Assembly: GCA_964542305.1 (NCBI GenBank)
Contig: CAZITX010000023.1
Location: forward strand, 1 to 32,242
From: DMER64 sp964542305
GTDB lineage: Bacteria > Bacteroidota > Bacteroidia > Bacteroidales > UBA932
DNA length: 32,242 nt
Direction of reading: 5' to 3'
In this document: positions 7,774-15,224 of the stretch, piece by piece
Layout of the letters: every line of letters starts with the position of its first letter
Position numbering within the stretch: position 1 is the stretch's first letter
Notes under the pieces: generated by a model
The model's input: the letters and a program-made list of their open reading frames with translations, nothing else
Database searches by the model: none
What the model was told of the DNA's origin: nothing
Program-made: the position numbers and the translations under genes

Positions 7774-10485
7774 TTATTGCTTTTTGAATGTATATGAGAA
7801 CCCTATCTGAAAAGAGATCCCGGGTTTATATGATTCTACCGTTATCAAGTCTTCGGTAGTCTTAACTTCCTGGATTAAGAGGATCCGGCTGTCCAGGATA
7901 TTTCCGGCCGAAACCTTAATATTCCATCTGCTGCCGGCATTGTAAATGCCCACAAAATCCAATGTGTGCAGAGGTTGTTGCATAACATTGCCCATCCCGT
8001 AAATGCCCACGGCATGGATCCGGGGTCCCTGCAAATTGTATAGCATAGTCAGTGTTATCTGATCGTTTTTTCTTACTTTCCACCCGTAAGCCAGGTCTGC
8101 ATTGAGCAAATACGGAGAGGCTCCCTGTAATGCCCTGTGTGAGTCCGTATAAATACCACCTCCTTCGGGCAAAATAACATTGGTGTACATATAGGAAGCA
8201 TTGAATCCAATCCTGAAGCCGGGCAACAGGTTGATCCGTGTTTCCACCTCCACTCCGGCCGCCATACCTTCACTGGCATTGCGAAACGAATGTACCGCAG
8301 AACCACCCGATGATTCCTGAACCCGCTCTATGGGAGTTTTCAGGTTCTTGTAATATAGCGTTGCAGAAAAAAGATTGTTTTTTTCTCCATAAACCTCATA
8401 ACGCATATCTGCATTCAGATTGTAACCGTTAACCAGCAATTCGTTACCTCTGATTTCTGCACTACCATAAGATTCTTTATACAGAAAGGGAGCCATCTCT
8501 ATGAACAACGGGCGGGTAACTGTACGGGAAAGGGCCAGTCTTAAGAAATGATTTGCAGCAATCCCGTATTTAATATTTATAGCCGGAAAAAAATCATGTC
8601 CCTTTAACCGGGAAATCTTTTCTATGGAAGCATCTGTCCAGTAGCGCACCCATTGAAGGGAAGGCTCATAGCGTAATCCAAGGTTGACATTCAGATTTGT
8701 AATCGGGAGTATATCTGCTTCCACGTAAACACCCCCGATATCCTGTCCGGCATAATAATAGGATTTTGGCTGGGCATCCTTGGTAATAACTATGGTCCCG
8801 TCTGCGATGTTTTCATTATTCAGATAGGGATCCGTATTATAGATATCCGAAATCTCCGGATTGAGGTTGTTCAGGTTGTAATAAAAACGAATGGATGAGT
8901 AATCCCTGGCCTTGTTCTTGTAAGAAGCGCCAAACTTAAGGGTACCCTTTTCACCCATATTGTATACTGCATAAACATTTGCAGCGGCTTCTTGTTCTTC
9001 CAATTCTCCAAAATAGCGCATTGTTTCCTGTTTATTGAGTTTAAAAAGGGACAATGTGCCGTTGTCCTGCCGGAACATAACCTGCCTGCGGTCAGGTTCA
9101 TAGCTGCCTGTTAACCCGTAAGAGAAAGCCGCATTGATTGACCATTTTTTTGAAGCAGTCCAGGAATAAAAAAGCTGGTTGTTCAACAAATTGTATACAT
9201 GAAAAACGCTGTTGCTTCCTATGAGCCGGATCCCTTCCGAATCGTATCCTTCCCTTTTTTTGTAATTGTCTTCCGCATTGCGTGCGTACAAAAGAGAATA
9301 ACTGAGGTAATGAACTGATCCCAATTCATAACTCAGGTGCATCAGGGCAGCAATATCCAGGTTCTTTGTATAACTGTCGTAGTTAAATTCATTCAGAACA
9401 GTACCCTGTGCGTTAATGGTGGAAACATAAGAATCCGGCTCTATATTACCCGAATAATTAGCATTCAAGGAAACCAGCAAGCCTGTTTTATGACGTCCTG
9501 ATGTCCATGTTTTTCCCAATCCCAGTCCCGCATTCATCCCGGGAATGAGTGTTCTTTGAAAAACAGAAAAAGAGGTTCCGAAAGGATCATTATTTCTTAC
9601 ATAAGAAGAAAATTCATTGGCTGTCATATTTTTAACCTCAGGAACAAGGTTCCCGGTCAACAACATTCCTCCTTTTTTCTCACGCCCGGCAAAACTTTTG
9701 AGAAAGGACCCGGAATTTTCCCCGGCACCTGCATTAACAGTAAAAAAATCGGTACCCGTATGTTCCTTGATACTAATATCTATATGTGCTCCTGAATAAT
9801 CGGCATAGGAGGCTGCGCTGTATACTTTGCTTACCGTAACATTCCTGATAATTCCTGAAGGAAACAATTCCAGCGGAATAAGTTTGTTGTCGGGATTTGG
9901 AGAAGCTATGGGCAATCCGTTGAGTGTGGTAGTACTGTACCTGTCTCCCAGGCCCCGGACATATACCTGCCCGGTTTCCGCCAGGGATATACCGGTGATT
10001 TTTTTCACGCTTTCGGCAACAGTAGATATTCCTTTCTCACTCATTTCGCGGGCACCCATATTCTCCAGGGCTGTTGAAGACATTCGTCTCTCAGATAAGA
10101 GACTTGTTTCGGTTTCCAGGTTTTTATGGGCAGTAACAAACAGTTCTTCCAGTGACATTTCCCCGGGTATCATCTGAATGTTCATGGTTATTTTTCCGGG
10201 TTCTCCGTTAATGAAAACGGGGTCTGTTACAGTTGTTTCATAGGAAATATATCTGAATTCCAAAATATAGGTACCTTCCTGAAGGGGCAAATTATATACG
10301 CCTTCATTGTCTGTGACACACCCTTTTTCAGTTCCTGAAACCAGGACATACACGCCGGGAAGTGGTTCATTCATTTTATCATCGGTTACTTGTCCGGTTA
10401 TAACCGTTTGCGCCTGCATGATTCCCGGCTGTAATACCAGGACAAAAAAGGCGGCTTTGATTGCTTGTGTAACTTTCTTATTCAT
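7774..10485 (-). CDS. TonB-dependent outer-membrane receptor with carboxypeptidase-regulatory-like domain
   Basis: Start chosen at the ATG giving MNKKVTQAIKAAFF; this yields a clean signal peptide ending near MQAQ, whereas the ATG 45 bases upstream would place 15 polar residues before it and run into the repeat array at 10514-10541. 903 residues. Order of parts: signal peptide; a CarboxypepD_reg-like domain (TVITGQVTD to about residue 95); a TonB-box-like EELFVTA; a plug domain with VYVRGLGDRYSTTTLNG and NPDNKLIPLELFPSG; then a beta-barrel ending in aromatic-rich SFSYTF. The plug signature belongs to receptors lacking a SusD partner. Energised by TonB-ExbBD, these import large or scarce ligands. 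The substrate cannot be read from sequence. Forms an operon with the downstream lipoprotein and faces a two-component system. Confidence 0.93.
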   Translation of the reverse strand: MNKKVTQAIKAAFFVLVLQPGIMQAQTVITGQVTDDKMNEPLPGVYVLVSGTEKGCVTDNEGVYNLPLQEGTYILEFRYISYETTVTDPVFINGEPGKITMNIQMIPGEMSLEELFVTAHKNLETETSLLSERRMSSTALENMGAREMSEKGISTVAESVKKITGISLAETGQVYVRGLGDRYSTTTLNGLPIASPNPDNKLIPLELFPSGIIRNVTVSKVYSAASYADYSGAHIDISIKEHTGTDFFTVNAGAGENSGSFLKSFAGREKKGGMLLTGNLVPEVKNMTANEFSSYVRNNDPFGTSFSVFQRTLIPGMNAGLGLGKTWTSGRHKTGLLVSLNANYSGNIEPDSYVSTINAQGTVLNEFNYDSYTKNLDIAALMHLSYELGSVHYLSYSLLYARNAEDNYKKREGYDSEGIRLIGSNSVFHVYNLLNNQLFYSWTASKKWSINAAFSYGLTGSYEPDRRQVMFRQDNGTLSLFKLNKQETMRYFGELEEQEAAANVYAVYNMGEKGTLKFGASYKNKARDYSSIRFYYNLNNLNPEISDIYNTDPYLNNENIADGTIVITKDAQPKSYYYAGQDIGGVYVEADILPITNLNVNLGLRYEPSLQWVRYWTDASIEKISRLKGHDFFPAINIKYGIAANHFLRLALSRTVTRPLFIEMAPFLYKESYGSAEIRGNELLVNGYNLNADMRYEVYGEKNNLFSATLYYKNLKTPIERVQESSGGSAVHSFRNASEGMAAGVEVETRINLLPGFRIGFNASYMYTNVILPEGGGIYTDSHRALQGASPYLLNADLAYGWKVRKNDQITLTMLYNLQGPRIHAVGIYGMGNVMQQPLHTLDFVGIYNAGSRWNIKVSAGNILDSRILLIQEVKTTEDLITVESYKPGISFQIGFSYTFKKQ

Positions 10486-10513
10486 AATCCGTGACAAAAG
10501 TCGCGGCTTCGTG

Positions 10514-10541
10514 TTACAATACGGATACAACTGTTTTACAA
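10514..10541. promoter_or_regulatory. Three 11-bp-phased WTACAAY direct repeats (candidate response-regulator operator)
   Basis: TTACAAT starts at 10514, ATACAAC at 10525 and TTACAAT at 10536 (last base 10542), each exactly 11 bases after the previous one. A further TTACA lies at 10542. Seven-base direct repeats with four-base spacers match the geometry of the E. coli pho box, bound head-to-tail by PhoB-type winged-helix regulators. The array lies 29-57 bases upstream of the receptor start and in the gap shared with the regulator gene. The heptamer itself differs from the E. coli one. Binding by the adjacent regulator is inferred. Confidence 0.5.
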
Positions 10542-10597
10542 TTACATAAAATAATGCTTACGGATTTTGTAACACCTTTTATTTTAACGGAATCATA

Positions 10598-10605
10598 TAT
10601 CTTTG
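10598..10605 (+). promoter_or_regulatory. Bacteroidota -7 promoter element for the response regulator
   Basis: TATCTTTG, a perfect TAnnTTTG match, ends 21 bases before the TTG start. The implied leader is about 18 nt. No TTTG at proper -33 spacing; the nearest, at 10566-10569, is too far. Confidence 0.65.
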
Positions 10606-10626
10606 TAAAACTTTAATCCTTTCGTT

Positions 10627-11319
10627 TTGGAAAAAAATAAAATACGGATATTGGTCGTTGACGATGAAGAATCCTTGTGTGAAATATTGCAGTTCAATCT
10701 GGAAATTGAAGGCTACCTGGTAGATGTAGCTTATAGTGCCGAACAAGTCCTCAAAATGAATCCGGAAAAATACTCCCTGATCCTCCTGGATGTCATGATG
10801 GGGCCGTTAAGCGGGTTCAAATTGGCACGGATCTTAAAAGAAAATGAAAAAACAGCATTGGTACCCATAATATTCTGCACGGCCAAGGATACGGAAGACG
10901 ATACTGTAGCAGGATTAAACCTGGGAGCAGACGATTACATCCTCAAACCTTTTTCAATCCGGGAAGTGATAGCCAGGGTAAAAAGCGTTTTGAGAAGAAC
11001 TGAACCTTTATTACATCCGGAACCCCTTCAGACAATCGTTTTTGAAGGTATGACGATAGATCTTTCAAAAAAGATATGTTTGGTTGACGGACAGGATATT
11101 CCATTGACAAAAAAGGAATTTGAGATCCTGATATTACTACTTCGTCATAAAAACAAAATCCTTTCCCGTGAAGAGATACTGAACCAGGTGTGGAGTGATG
11201 ACGTAATTGTACTGGGCAGAACCATAGATGTCAATATTACACGCCTGCGGAAAAAAATAGGGAATTACGGAAAACACATTGTAACCAGATTGGGATATGG
11301 GTACGGATTTGAGATATAG
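10627..11319 (+). CDS. OmpR/PhoB-family response regulator
   Basis: 230 residues. TTG is used as start: no ATG or GTG lies in frame upstream, and the receiver domain begins at residue 6 (IRILVVDDEE). Receiver: acidic pocket Asp12/Asp13, phosphoacceptor Asp55 in LILLDVMM, Thr85 and Lys107 (ILKPF). The C-terminal winged helix shows LTKKEFEILILLLRHKN and TIDVNITRLRKKIG, ending GYGYGFEI, typical of PhoB-like DNA-binding domains that bind direct repeats head to tail. Overlaps the histidine kinase gene by 23 bases, so translation is probably coupled. Divergent from the TonB receptor operon, which it may control through the 11-bp-phased repeats. Whether the signal is phosphate, as for PhoB itself, cannot be told. 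Confidence 0.94.
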   Translation: MEKNKIRILVVDDEESLCEILQFNLEIEGYLVDVAYSAEQVLKMNPEKYSLILLDVMMGPLSGFKLARILKENEKTALVPIIFCTAKDTEDDTVAGLNLGADDYILKPFSIREVIARVKSVLRRTEPLLHPEPLQTIVFEGMTIDLSKKICLVDGQDIPLTKKEFEILILLLRHKNKILSREEILNQVWSDDVIVLGRTIDVNITRLRKKIGNYGKHIVTRLGYGYGFEI

Positions 11320-12751
11320 AATCTCTTTTCACATCAGGCTCTTCCTGACATTGTTGTTGCTCTTCGGGCTTTTCCTGCTTAGTTTCCTTCTCTTTCAGTT
11401 CCGCAGGGAACGGTTGTATAAAGCAGAGCGGGTAAATACAGAATTACAGATCATCAATACCCGCCTGAGCCATTCTCTTGCAGACCATACTGCCATGGAT
11501 TCAATAGTAATGGAGAACAGGCGGTCTGTTACTGAAAACTTACGGGTAACCGTATTGGATAAAACAGGAACCGTTCTTTACGATACGGATAAATCCATTC
11601 CCCTGGATTCATTTGCCAACCACGCTGACAGGCCGGAAATCATTCGTGCCATGAAAAATGGATCCGGGTATACGATCCGTCGCTTGTCCGAAACCACCAA
11701 TAAAGAATATTTCTATGCTGCCACCTTAACGGGAGATTATGTGGTCCGTTCAGCCATCCCTTATTCAATATCCTTGAAGGAAGTTTTGAAAACGGATAAA
11801 TTATTTCTTCCTGTCATGATAGGCATATCAATCATTATAAGCTGTTTAGCTTTAATTTTTACACGTCGTTTGGGAAATAATATCAAAAGATTAAAAAAAT
11901 TTGCCAGGTTGGCCGACAACGGAGAACCGCTTCATGATATTGGGCCATTCCCAAAAGATGAGCTGGGGGATATTTCCAATCACATTATCCAGCTGTACTC
12001 CCGGCTTAAACAGACAAAAGAAGCACTGGAAAGTGAACACAAAGTGGTGGAACAGCAAAAGCAGGAACAGACACGAATTAAGAAACAGCTTACACAAAAC
12101 ATTAATCACGAATTAAAAACCCCTGTAAGTATCATCCAGGGATACCTTGAAACGTTGATGAACAACCCCGCCCTGCCTCCCTCAAAAAAACAGGCGTTTA
12201 TTGAGAGTTGTTACAAACAATCCGATAGACTGGCTCAATTGTTAAATGACATTTCCACCATTACACGTATGGATGAAGCCAGTGATATCATAGAAAAAAC
12301 AGAGTTAAACCTTAGTGACATCATTAAAGATGTGTTTTTAGATCTGGATACTCACCTGCAGGAAAAGAATATAAAGACGGTTCTTGATTTTCCGGATAAA
12401 ATCATTGTCCAGGGGAATCACGGATTATTACAATCTATTTTTCGAAATCTGACAGATAATGCCATAACCTATTCGGGATGTGATACCATCACGGTAAGGC
12501 TTACGGAGTCTGGCCCGGATCATTATGCATTTATATACGCAGATAACGGCATTGGCATTGACAGGGAACACCTGTCCCGGATTTTTGAACGATTCTACAG
12601 GGTTGACAAAGGCAGAAGCCGTCGTATGGGAGGAACAGGTTTGGGACTGTCCATTGTGAAAAACGCACTTCTACTTCACGGAGGCTCTATACATGCCCGT
12701 AAACGGGAAGAGGGGGGAGTGGAATTTATATTTACTATCAAAAAGACATAA
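11297..12751 (+). CDS. Membrane-bound sensor histidine kinase, PhoR-like
   Basis: 484 residues. TM1 (about 11-35), a periplasmic segment of about 130 residues without a recognisable ligand domain, TM2 (about 170-190), a HAMP-like linker, and a Lys/Gln-rich probable coiled coil (about 235-265). Then HisKA with phosphoacceptor His271 in NHELKTP, and the ATPase domain: N box NLTDNA (Asn384, Asn388), G1 DNGIGID (416-422), F box RIFERFYRV and G2 GTGLGLS (446-452). All catalytic residues are present. The ATG at 11297 lies inside the regulator gene; a TTG 12 bases later is an alternative start. The cytoplasmic side lacks the PAS domain of classical PhoR, so sensing would be periplasmic or membrane-based. 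A hairpin terminator directly follows the stop. Confidence 0.94.
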   Translation: MGTDLRYRISFHIRLFLTLLLLFGLFLLSFLLFQFRRERLYKAERVNTELQIINTRLSHSLADHTAMDSIVMENRRSVTENLRVTVLDKTGTVLYDTDKSIPLDSFANHADRPEIIRAMKNGSGYTIRRLSETTNKEYFYAATLTGDYVVRSAIPYSISLKEVLKTDKLFLPVMIGISIIISCLALIFTRRLGNNIKRLKKFARLADNGEPLHDIGPFPKDELGDISNHIIQLYSRLKQTKEALESEHKVVEQQKQEQTRIKKQLTQNINHELKTPVSIIQGYLETLMNNPALPPSKKQAFIESCYKQSDRLAQLLNDISTITRMDEASDIIEKTELNLSDIIKDVFLDLDTHLQEKNIKTVLDFPDKIIVQGNHGLLQSIFRNLTDNAITYSGCDTITVRLTESGPDHYAFIYADNGIGIDREHLSRIFERFYRVDKGRSRRMGGTGLGLSIVKNALLLHGGSIHARKREEGGVEFIFTIKKT

Positions 12752-12752
12752 A

Positions 12753-12778
12753 AAAAGCATACCCGTAAGTATGCTTTT
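12753..12778. terminator. Bidirectional intrinsic terminator between histidine kinase and ferredoxin
   Basis: A perfect 10-bp inverted repeat, AAAAGCATAC and GTATGCTTTT, with loop CCGTAA. The A- and T-rich arm ends supply a U-run on either strand. It sits 1 base after the kinase stop and 24 bases from the ferredoxin stop on the other strand, so it can serve both. Confidence 0.85.
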
Positions 12779-12802
12779 CAGGATTTGTCTGGATCTAGTA
12801 AA

Positions 12803-12970
12803 TTATTCGGCAAGAATGGCGCCGACCGGACAAACTGCAGCACATGCTCCGCAATCAATACATTCATCGGGATCTATAACGTAAATGTCACCCGGAGAAA
12901 TTGCGTCTACGGGACATTCATCAATGCAGGTTCCACATGCAGTGCAAGTTTCAGTAATTCTGTGTGCCAT
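12803..12970 (-). CDS. Small 2x[4Fe-4S] ferredoxin
   Basis: 55 residues from the ATG giving MAHRITETCTACGTC. An upstream in-frame ATG would add 27 residues with no ferredoxin resemblance and would cover the promoter, so I reject it. Two cluster motifs, CTACGTCIDECP and CIDCGACAAVCP, are each CxxCxxCxxxCP as in clostridial-type bacterial ferredoxins. These are low-potential electron carriers for pyruvate:ferredoxin oxidoreductase, hydrogenases or Rnf in anaerobes. Single-gene unit, with its own -7 element upstream and the shared hairpin downstream. Its partner enzymes are not in the window. Confidence 0.95.
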   Translation of the reverse strand: MAHRITETCTACGTCIDECPVDAISPGDIYVIDPDECIDCGACAAVCPVGAILAE

Positions 12971-13005
12971 GATAATTTGACTGTTAAAAGAGTAAATAAT
13001 TACTG

Positions 13006-13013
13006 CAAATATA
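13006..13013 (-). promoter_or_regulatory. Bacteroidota -7 promoter element for the ferredoxin
   Basis: Minus strand TATATTTG, a perfect TAnnTTTG match, with its edge 35 bases before the ferredoxin ATG. Back to back with the element for the divergent DUF1573 gene at 13030-13037. Confidence 0.6.
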
Positions 13014-13029
13014 TGAATTAAATTCTTAC

Positions 13030-13037
13030 TACCTTTG
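13030..13037 (+). promoter_or_regulatory. Bacteroidota -7 promoter element for the DUF1573 gene
   Basis: TACCTTTG, a perfect TAnnTTTG match, ends 22 bases before the ATG at 13060; implied leader about 19 nt. Confidence 0.65.
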
Positions 13038-13059
13038 TATATGAACAACATTTGGTAAG

Positions 13060-14139
13060 ATGAAACTGCTCTTTCTTATACTCGCTTCAGTCTTATTTTC
13101 AGGGCCCTCTCTTCCACAGGAAGAAAATCTGGTGATTTTTGATAAAACCATTCACGATTTCGGTGATTTTAGAATTGATGACGGTCCAAGATCGCATACG
13201 TTTATTATGACCAACAACAGTGACAGGCCTGTGGTAATTCAAACCGTCATTTCTTCGTGTGGATGCACGGTCCCGGAATGGACTAAAGAACCGATACTTC
13301 CTGGTAAAAAGGGCTCTATCACAGTTACTTATTCCAATGACCAAGGGCCCTATCCGTTCGATAAAATGTTGTCTGTATATGTTACAGGATTCAGCAACCC
13401 TTACGTTTTACGAGTCAGAGGAGTAGTCCATCAGAAAAAATTTAGCCTGGAAGACACGCACCCCGTAGTTATGGGACCTGTTCGTCTGCGAAACAAGGAC
13501 CTGGAATTGGGACAAATCCGTCAGGGAACGGTAAAAACCGATTCAGTGGAGATCATCAACACGGGAAAATACCCGGTATTCCTGACATTTAACTCTTCTC
13601 ATCCCAACCTGACAGTAAGTGCCAACCCCTCCCGCCTTAACAGCGACGAGAAAGGAGTTGTAATATATGCCATTGATACCAGAAAAAAGGAAGACTGGGG
13701 CAATGTTTTGTATACGGCCCAGCTGATCATCAACGACAAAAAGGACCCCCTGCATGTTCTGACCATTAAGGGGTCGGTCAAAATGAACACCTCCGGTATG
13801 AGCCGTGCTGAAAAAGCCAATGCGCCCATTCCTCAAATGGACAGAAGTGCCTTTGAATTTAATGATATTAAAACCGGGGCCGGAATCACCGCTTCTTTTC
13901 GTCTGTCGAACAAAGGAAAAACACCTCTGATCATCTATAAAACAGATACCAGTCATCCGGGTATCCGGGTTGAAACGGAACGTGAAATTGCTCCCGGGGC
14001 TGAAATCCCGGTTGAAATTACCATCCCGGCCTCTGAGACGAAATCTCCAGGGGAGATGATCTATACGGTAAGTCTTACGACCAATGCACCATCCAGACCT
14101 ACCGTTAACATACTTGTTTACGGAAATATTAAACCCTGA
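13060..14139 (+). CDS. Secreted DUF1573 (Ig-like/ASH-type) repeat protein
   Basis: 359 residues with a signal peptide (MKLLFLILASVLFSG, cleavage near residue 20) and no lipobox Cys, so probably periplasmic. The first mature domain has the DUF1573 signature: HDFGDF, then FIMTNNSDRPVVI, then SSCGCTVPEW (Cys67, Cys69) and PGKKGSITVTY. Two further diverged copies follow (LELGQIRQGTVKTDSVEIINTG at about 150 and FEFNDIKTGAGITASFRLSNKG at about 265), each with the NTG or NKG turn typical of ASH/MSP-like beta-sandwiches, but without the CGC pair. The domain is very common in Bacteroidota and its function is unknown; binding of exported or membrane proteins is a guess. It precedes meaB by 5 bases, so the two form an operon, though no functional link is obvious. 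Confidence 0.88.
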   Translation: MKLLFLILASVLFSGPSLPQEENLVIFDKTIHDFGDFRIDDGPRSHTFIMTNNSDRPVVIQTVISSCGCTVPEWTKEPILPGKKGSITVTYSNDQGPYPFDKMLSVYVTGFSNPYVLRVRGVVHQKKFSLEDTHPVVMGPVRLRNKDLELGQIRQGTVKTDSVEIINTGKYPVFLTFNSSHPNLTVSANPSRLNSDEKGVVIYAIDTRKKEDWGNVLYTAQLIINDKKDPLHVLTIKGSVKMNTSGMSRAEKANAPIPQMDRSAFEFNDIKTGAGITASFRLSNKGKTPLIIYKTDTSHPGIRVETEREIAPGAEIPVEITIPASETKSPGEMIYTVSLTTNAPSRPTVNILVYGNIKP

Positions 14140-14144
14140 CAGGT

Positions 14145-15206
14145 ATGGATTCTGCTTTAAAAGTTAATAAAGGAATACCTCAGCCGCCTGACATTAATCC
14201 CCGGATCAGGGACATTATAAAAAAAAGACCCGGCAGAAGTTATGATGTACCCACCTACCTGAAGGGCATCAAAAACAGGGATATTTCCATTCTTGCACAA
14301 TCCATTACATTGATAGAAAGCACCCTGGGGGAAGACCGCGAAAAAGCGCGCGAACTTGTCTCGGCTTGTCTTCCTTTATCGGGCAACTCAGTCAGGATAG
14401 GCATCACCGGAGTTCCCGGGGTCGGGAAAAGCACTTTTATTGAAACGTTTGGAAAATACATAATCGATTCCGGTCACAGGCTGGCTGTACTGGCTATTGA
14501 TCCGAGCAGCGAACGAAGTAAAGGAAGTATCCTGGGGGACAAAACCAGGATGGAGACCCTGGCCAACAATCCCTGCGTTTTTGTTCGTCCTTCACCAAGC
14601 GGAGGCTCTCTTGGAGGTGTGGCAAGAAAAACAAGGGAAGCAGTGCTTTTATGCGAAGCTGCCGGATTTGACACAATATTTATTGAAACGGTAGGCGTAG
14701 GTCAGTCGGAAACTGCCGTTCATTCCATGACGGATTTTTTCCTGTTACTCATGCTTGCAGGAGCCGGAGACGGACTTCAGGGCATCAAGCGGGGGATCAT
14801 GGAAATGTCGGACTTGCTTGTAATCAATAAAGCCGACGGGAACAATGTAAAAAAAGCACTTCAGGCAAAAACCCTTTACCAGGGAGCCCTGCACCTTTTT
14901 CCGCCGTCGCCTTCTGGCTGGATTCCTTCGGCTCTGACTGCTTCATCTACAGAAGGAACAGGAATGGAGGAAATTCTGGAATCCATTAACAAGTATATGA
15001 ACATAACACGTGAAAACGGATATTTTCAAAAAAATCGCGCCCAACAGGCGGTATTTTGGATGAGAGAAAGCATTAATAATTACCTGGTATCCCGTTTTTA
15101 CGACAATGCCCGAATCAAAGAGGCCTTGCCCTTGATGGAGGAAAAGGTTAAAAATGGGCAGACGGACTCTTTTCGAGCTGCCTCTGAACTACTGAAATTG
15201 TTATGA
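14145..15206 (+). CDS. meaB: MeaB-type G3E GTPase, methylmalonyl-CoA mutase chaperone
   Basis: 353 residues (family about 330). P-loop GVPGVGKS at 89-96, the IDPSSERSKGSILGDKTRM segment from about 118, ETVGVGQSE at 181-189 and NKADG as the guanine-specificity motif. This combination is diagnostic of MeaB (once called ArgK). MeaB gates loading of adenosylcobalamin into methylmalonyl-CoA mutase and protects the enzyme from inactivation. The mutase genes (mutA/mutB) are not next to it, so they must lie elsewhere. Its presence suggests a succinate-propionate pathway dependent on B12. Second gene of a unit with the DUF1573 protein. The TGA is part of a hairpin that also includes the stop codon of the convergent rho. 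Confidence 0.94.
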   Translation: MDSALKVNKGIPQPPDINPRIRDIIKKRPGRSYDVPTYLKGIKNRDISILAQSITLIESTLGEDREKARELVSACLPLSGNSVRIGITGVPGVGKSTFIETFGKYIIDSGHRLAVLAIDPSSERSKGSILGDKTRMETLANNPCVFVRPSPSGGSLGGVARKTREAVLLCEAAGFDTIFIETVGVGQSETAVHSMTDFFLLLMLAGAGDGLQGIKRGIMEMSDLLVINKADGNNVKKALQAKTLYQGALHLFPPSPSGWIPSALTASSTEGTGMEEILESINKYMNITRENGYFQKNRAQQAVFWMRESINNYLVSRFYDNARIKEALPLMEEKVKNGQTDSFRAASELLKLL

Positions 15207-15224
15207 GTAACAGATCCTGTTACT
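15206..15224. repeat. Inverted repeat overlapping both stop codons of meaB and rho
   Basis: AGTAACAG (15206-15213), loop ATC, CTGTTACT (15217-15224): a perfect 8-bp stem. The meaB TGA (15204-15206) touches the left arm, and the rho TAA (minus strand, 15220-15222) lies in the right arm. No T-run follows on either strand, so it is not a textbook terminator, but it is the only structure between these convergent genes. Confidence 0.5.

Noticed and set aside
7774..10530. Longer TonB receptor reading frame starting at 10530
   Set aside because: The extra 15 residues precede a good signal peptide and would overlap the phased operator-like repeats; the ATG at 10485 is better.
10565..10608. Reverse-oriented TTGTAA pair (10567 and 10603) as an operator for the regulator gene
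   Set aside because: The spacing of 36 bases is not a multiple of 11 and no intermediate copy exists; I cannot separate it from AT-rich background.
12803..13051. 82-residue version of the ferredoxin
   Set aside because: The added N-terminus does not resemble ferredoxins and covers the perfect -7 element at 13006-13013.
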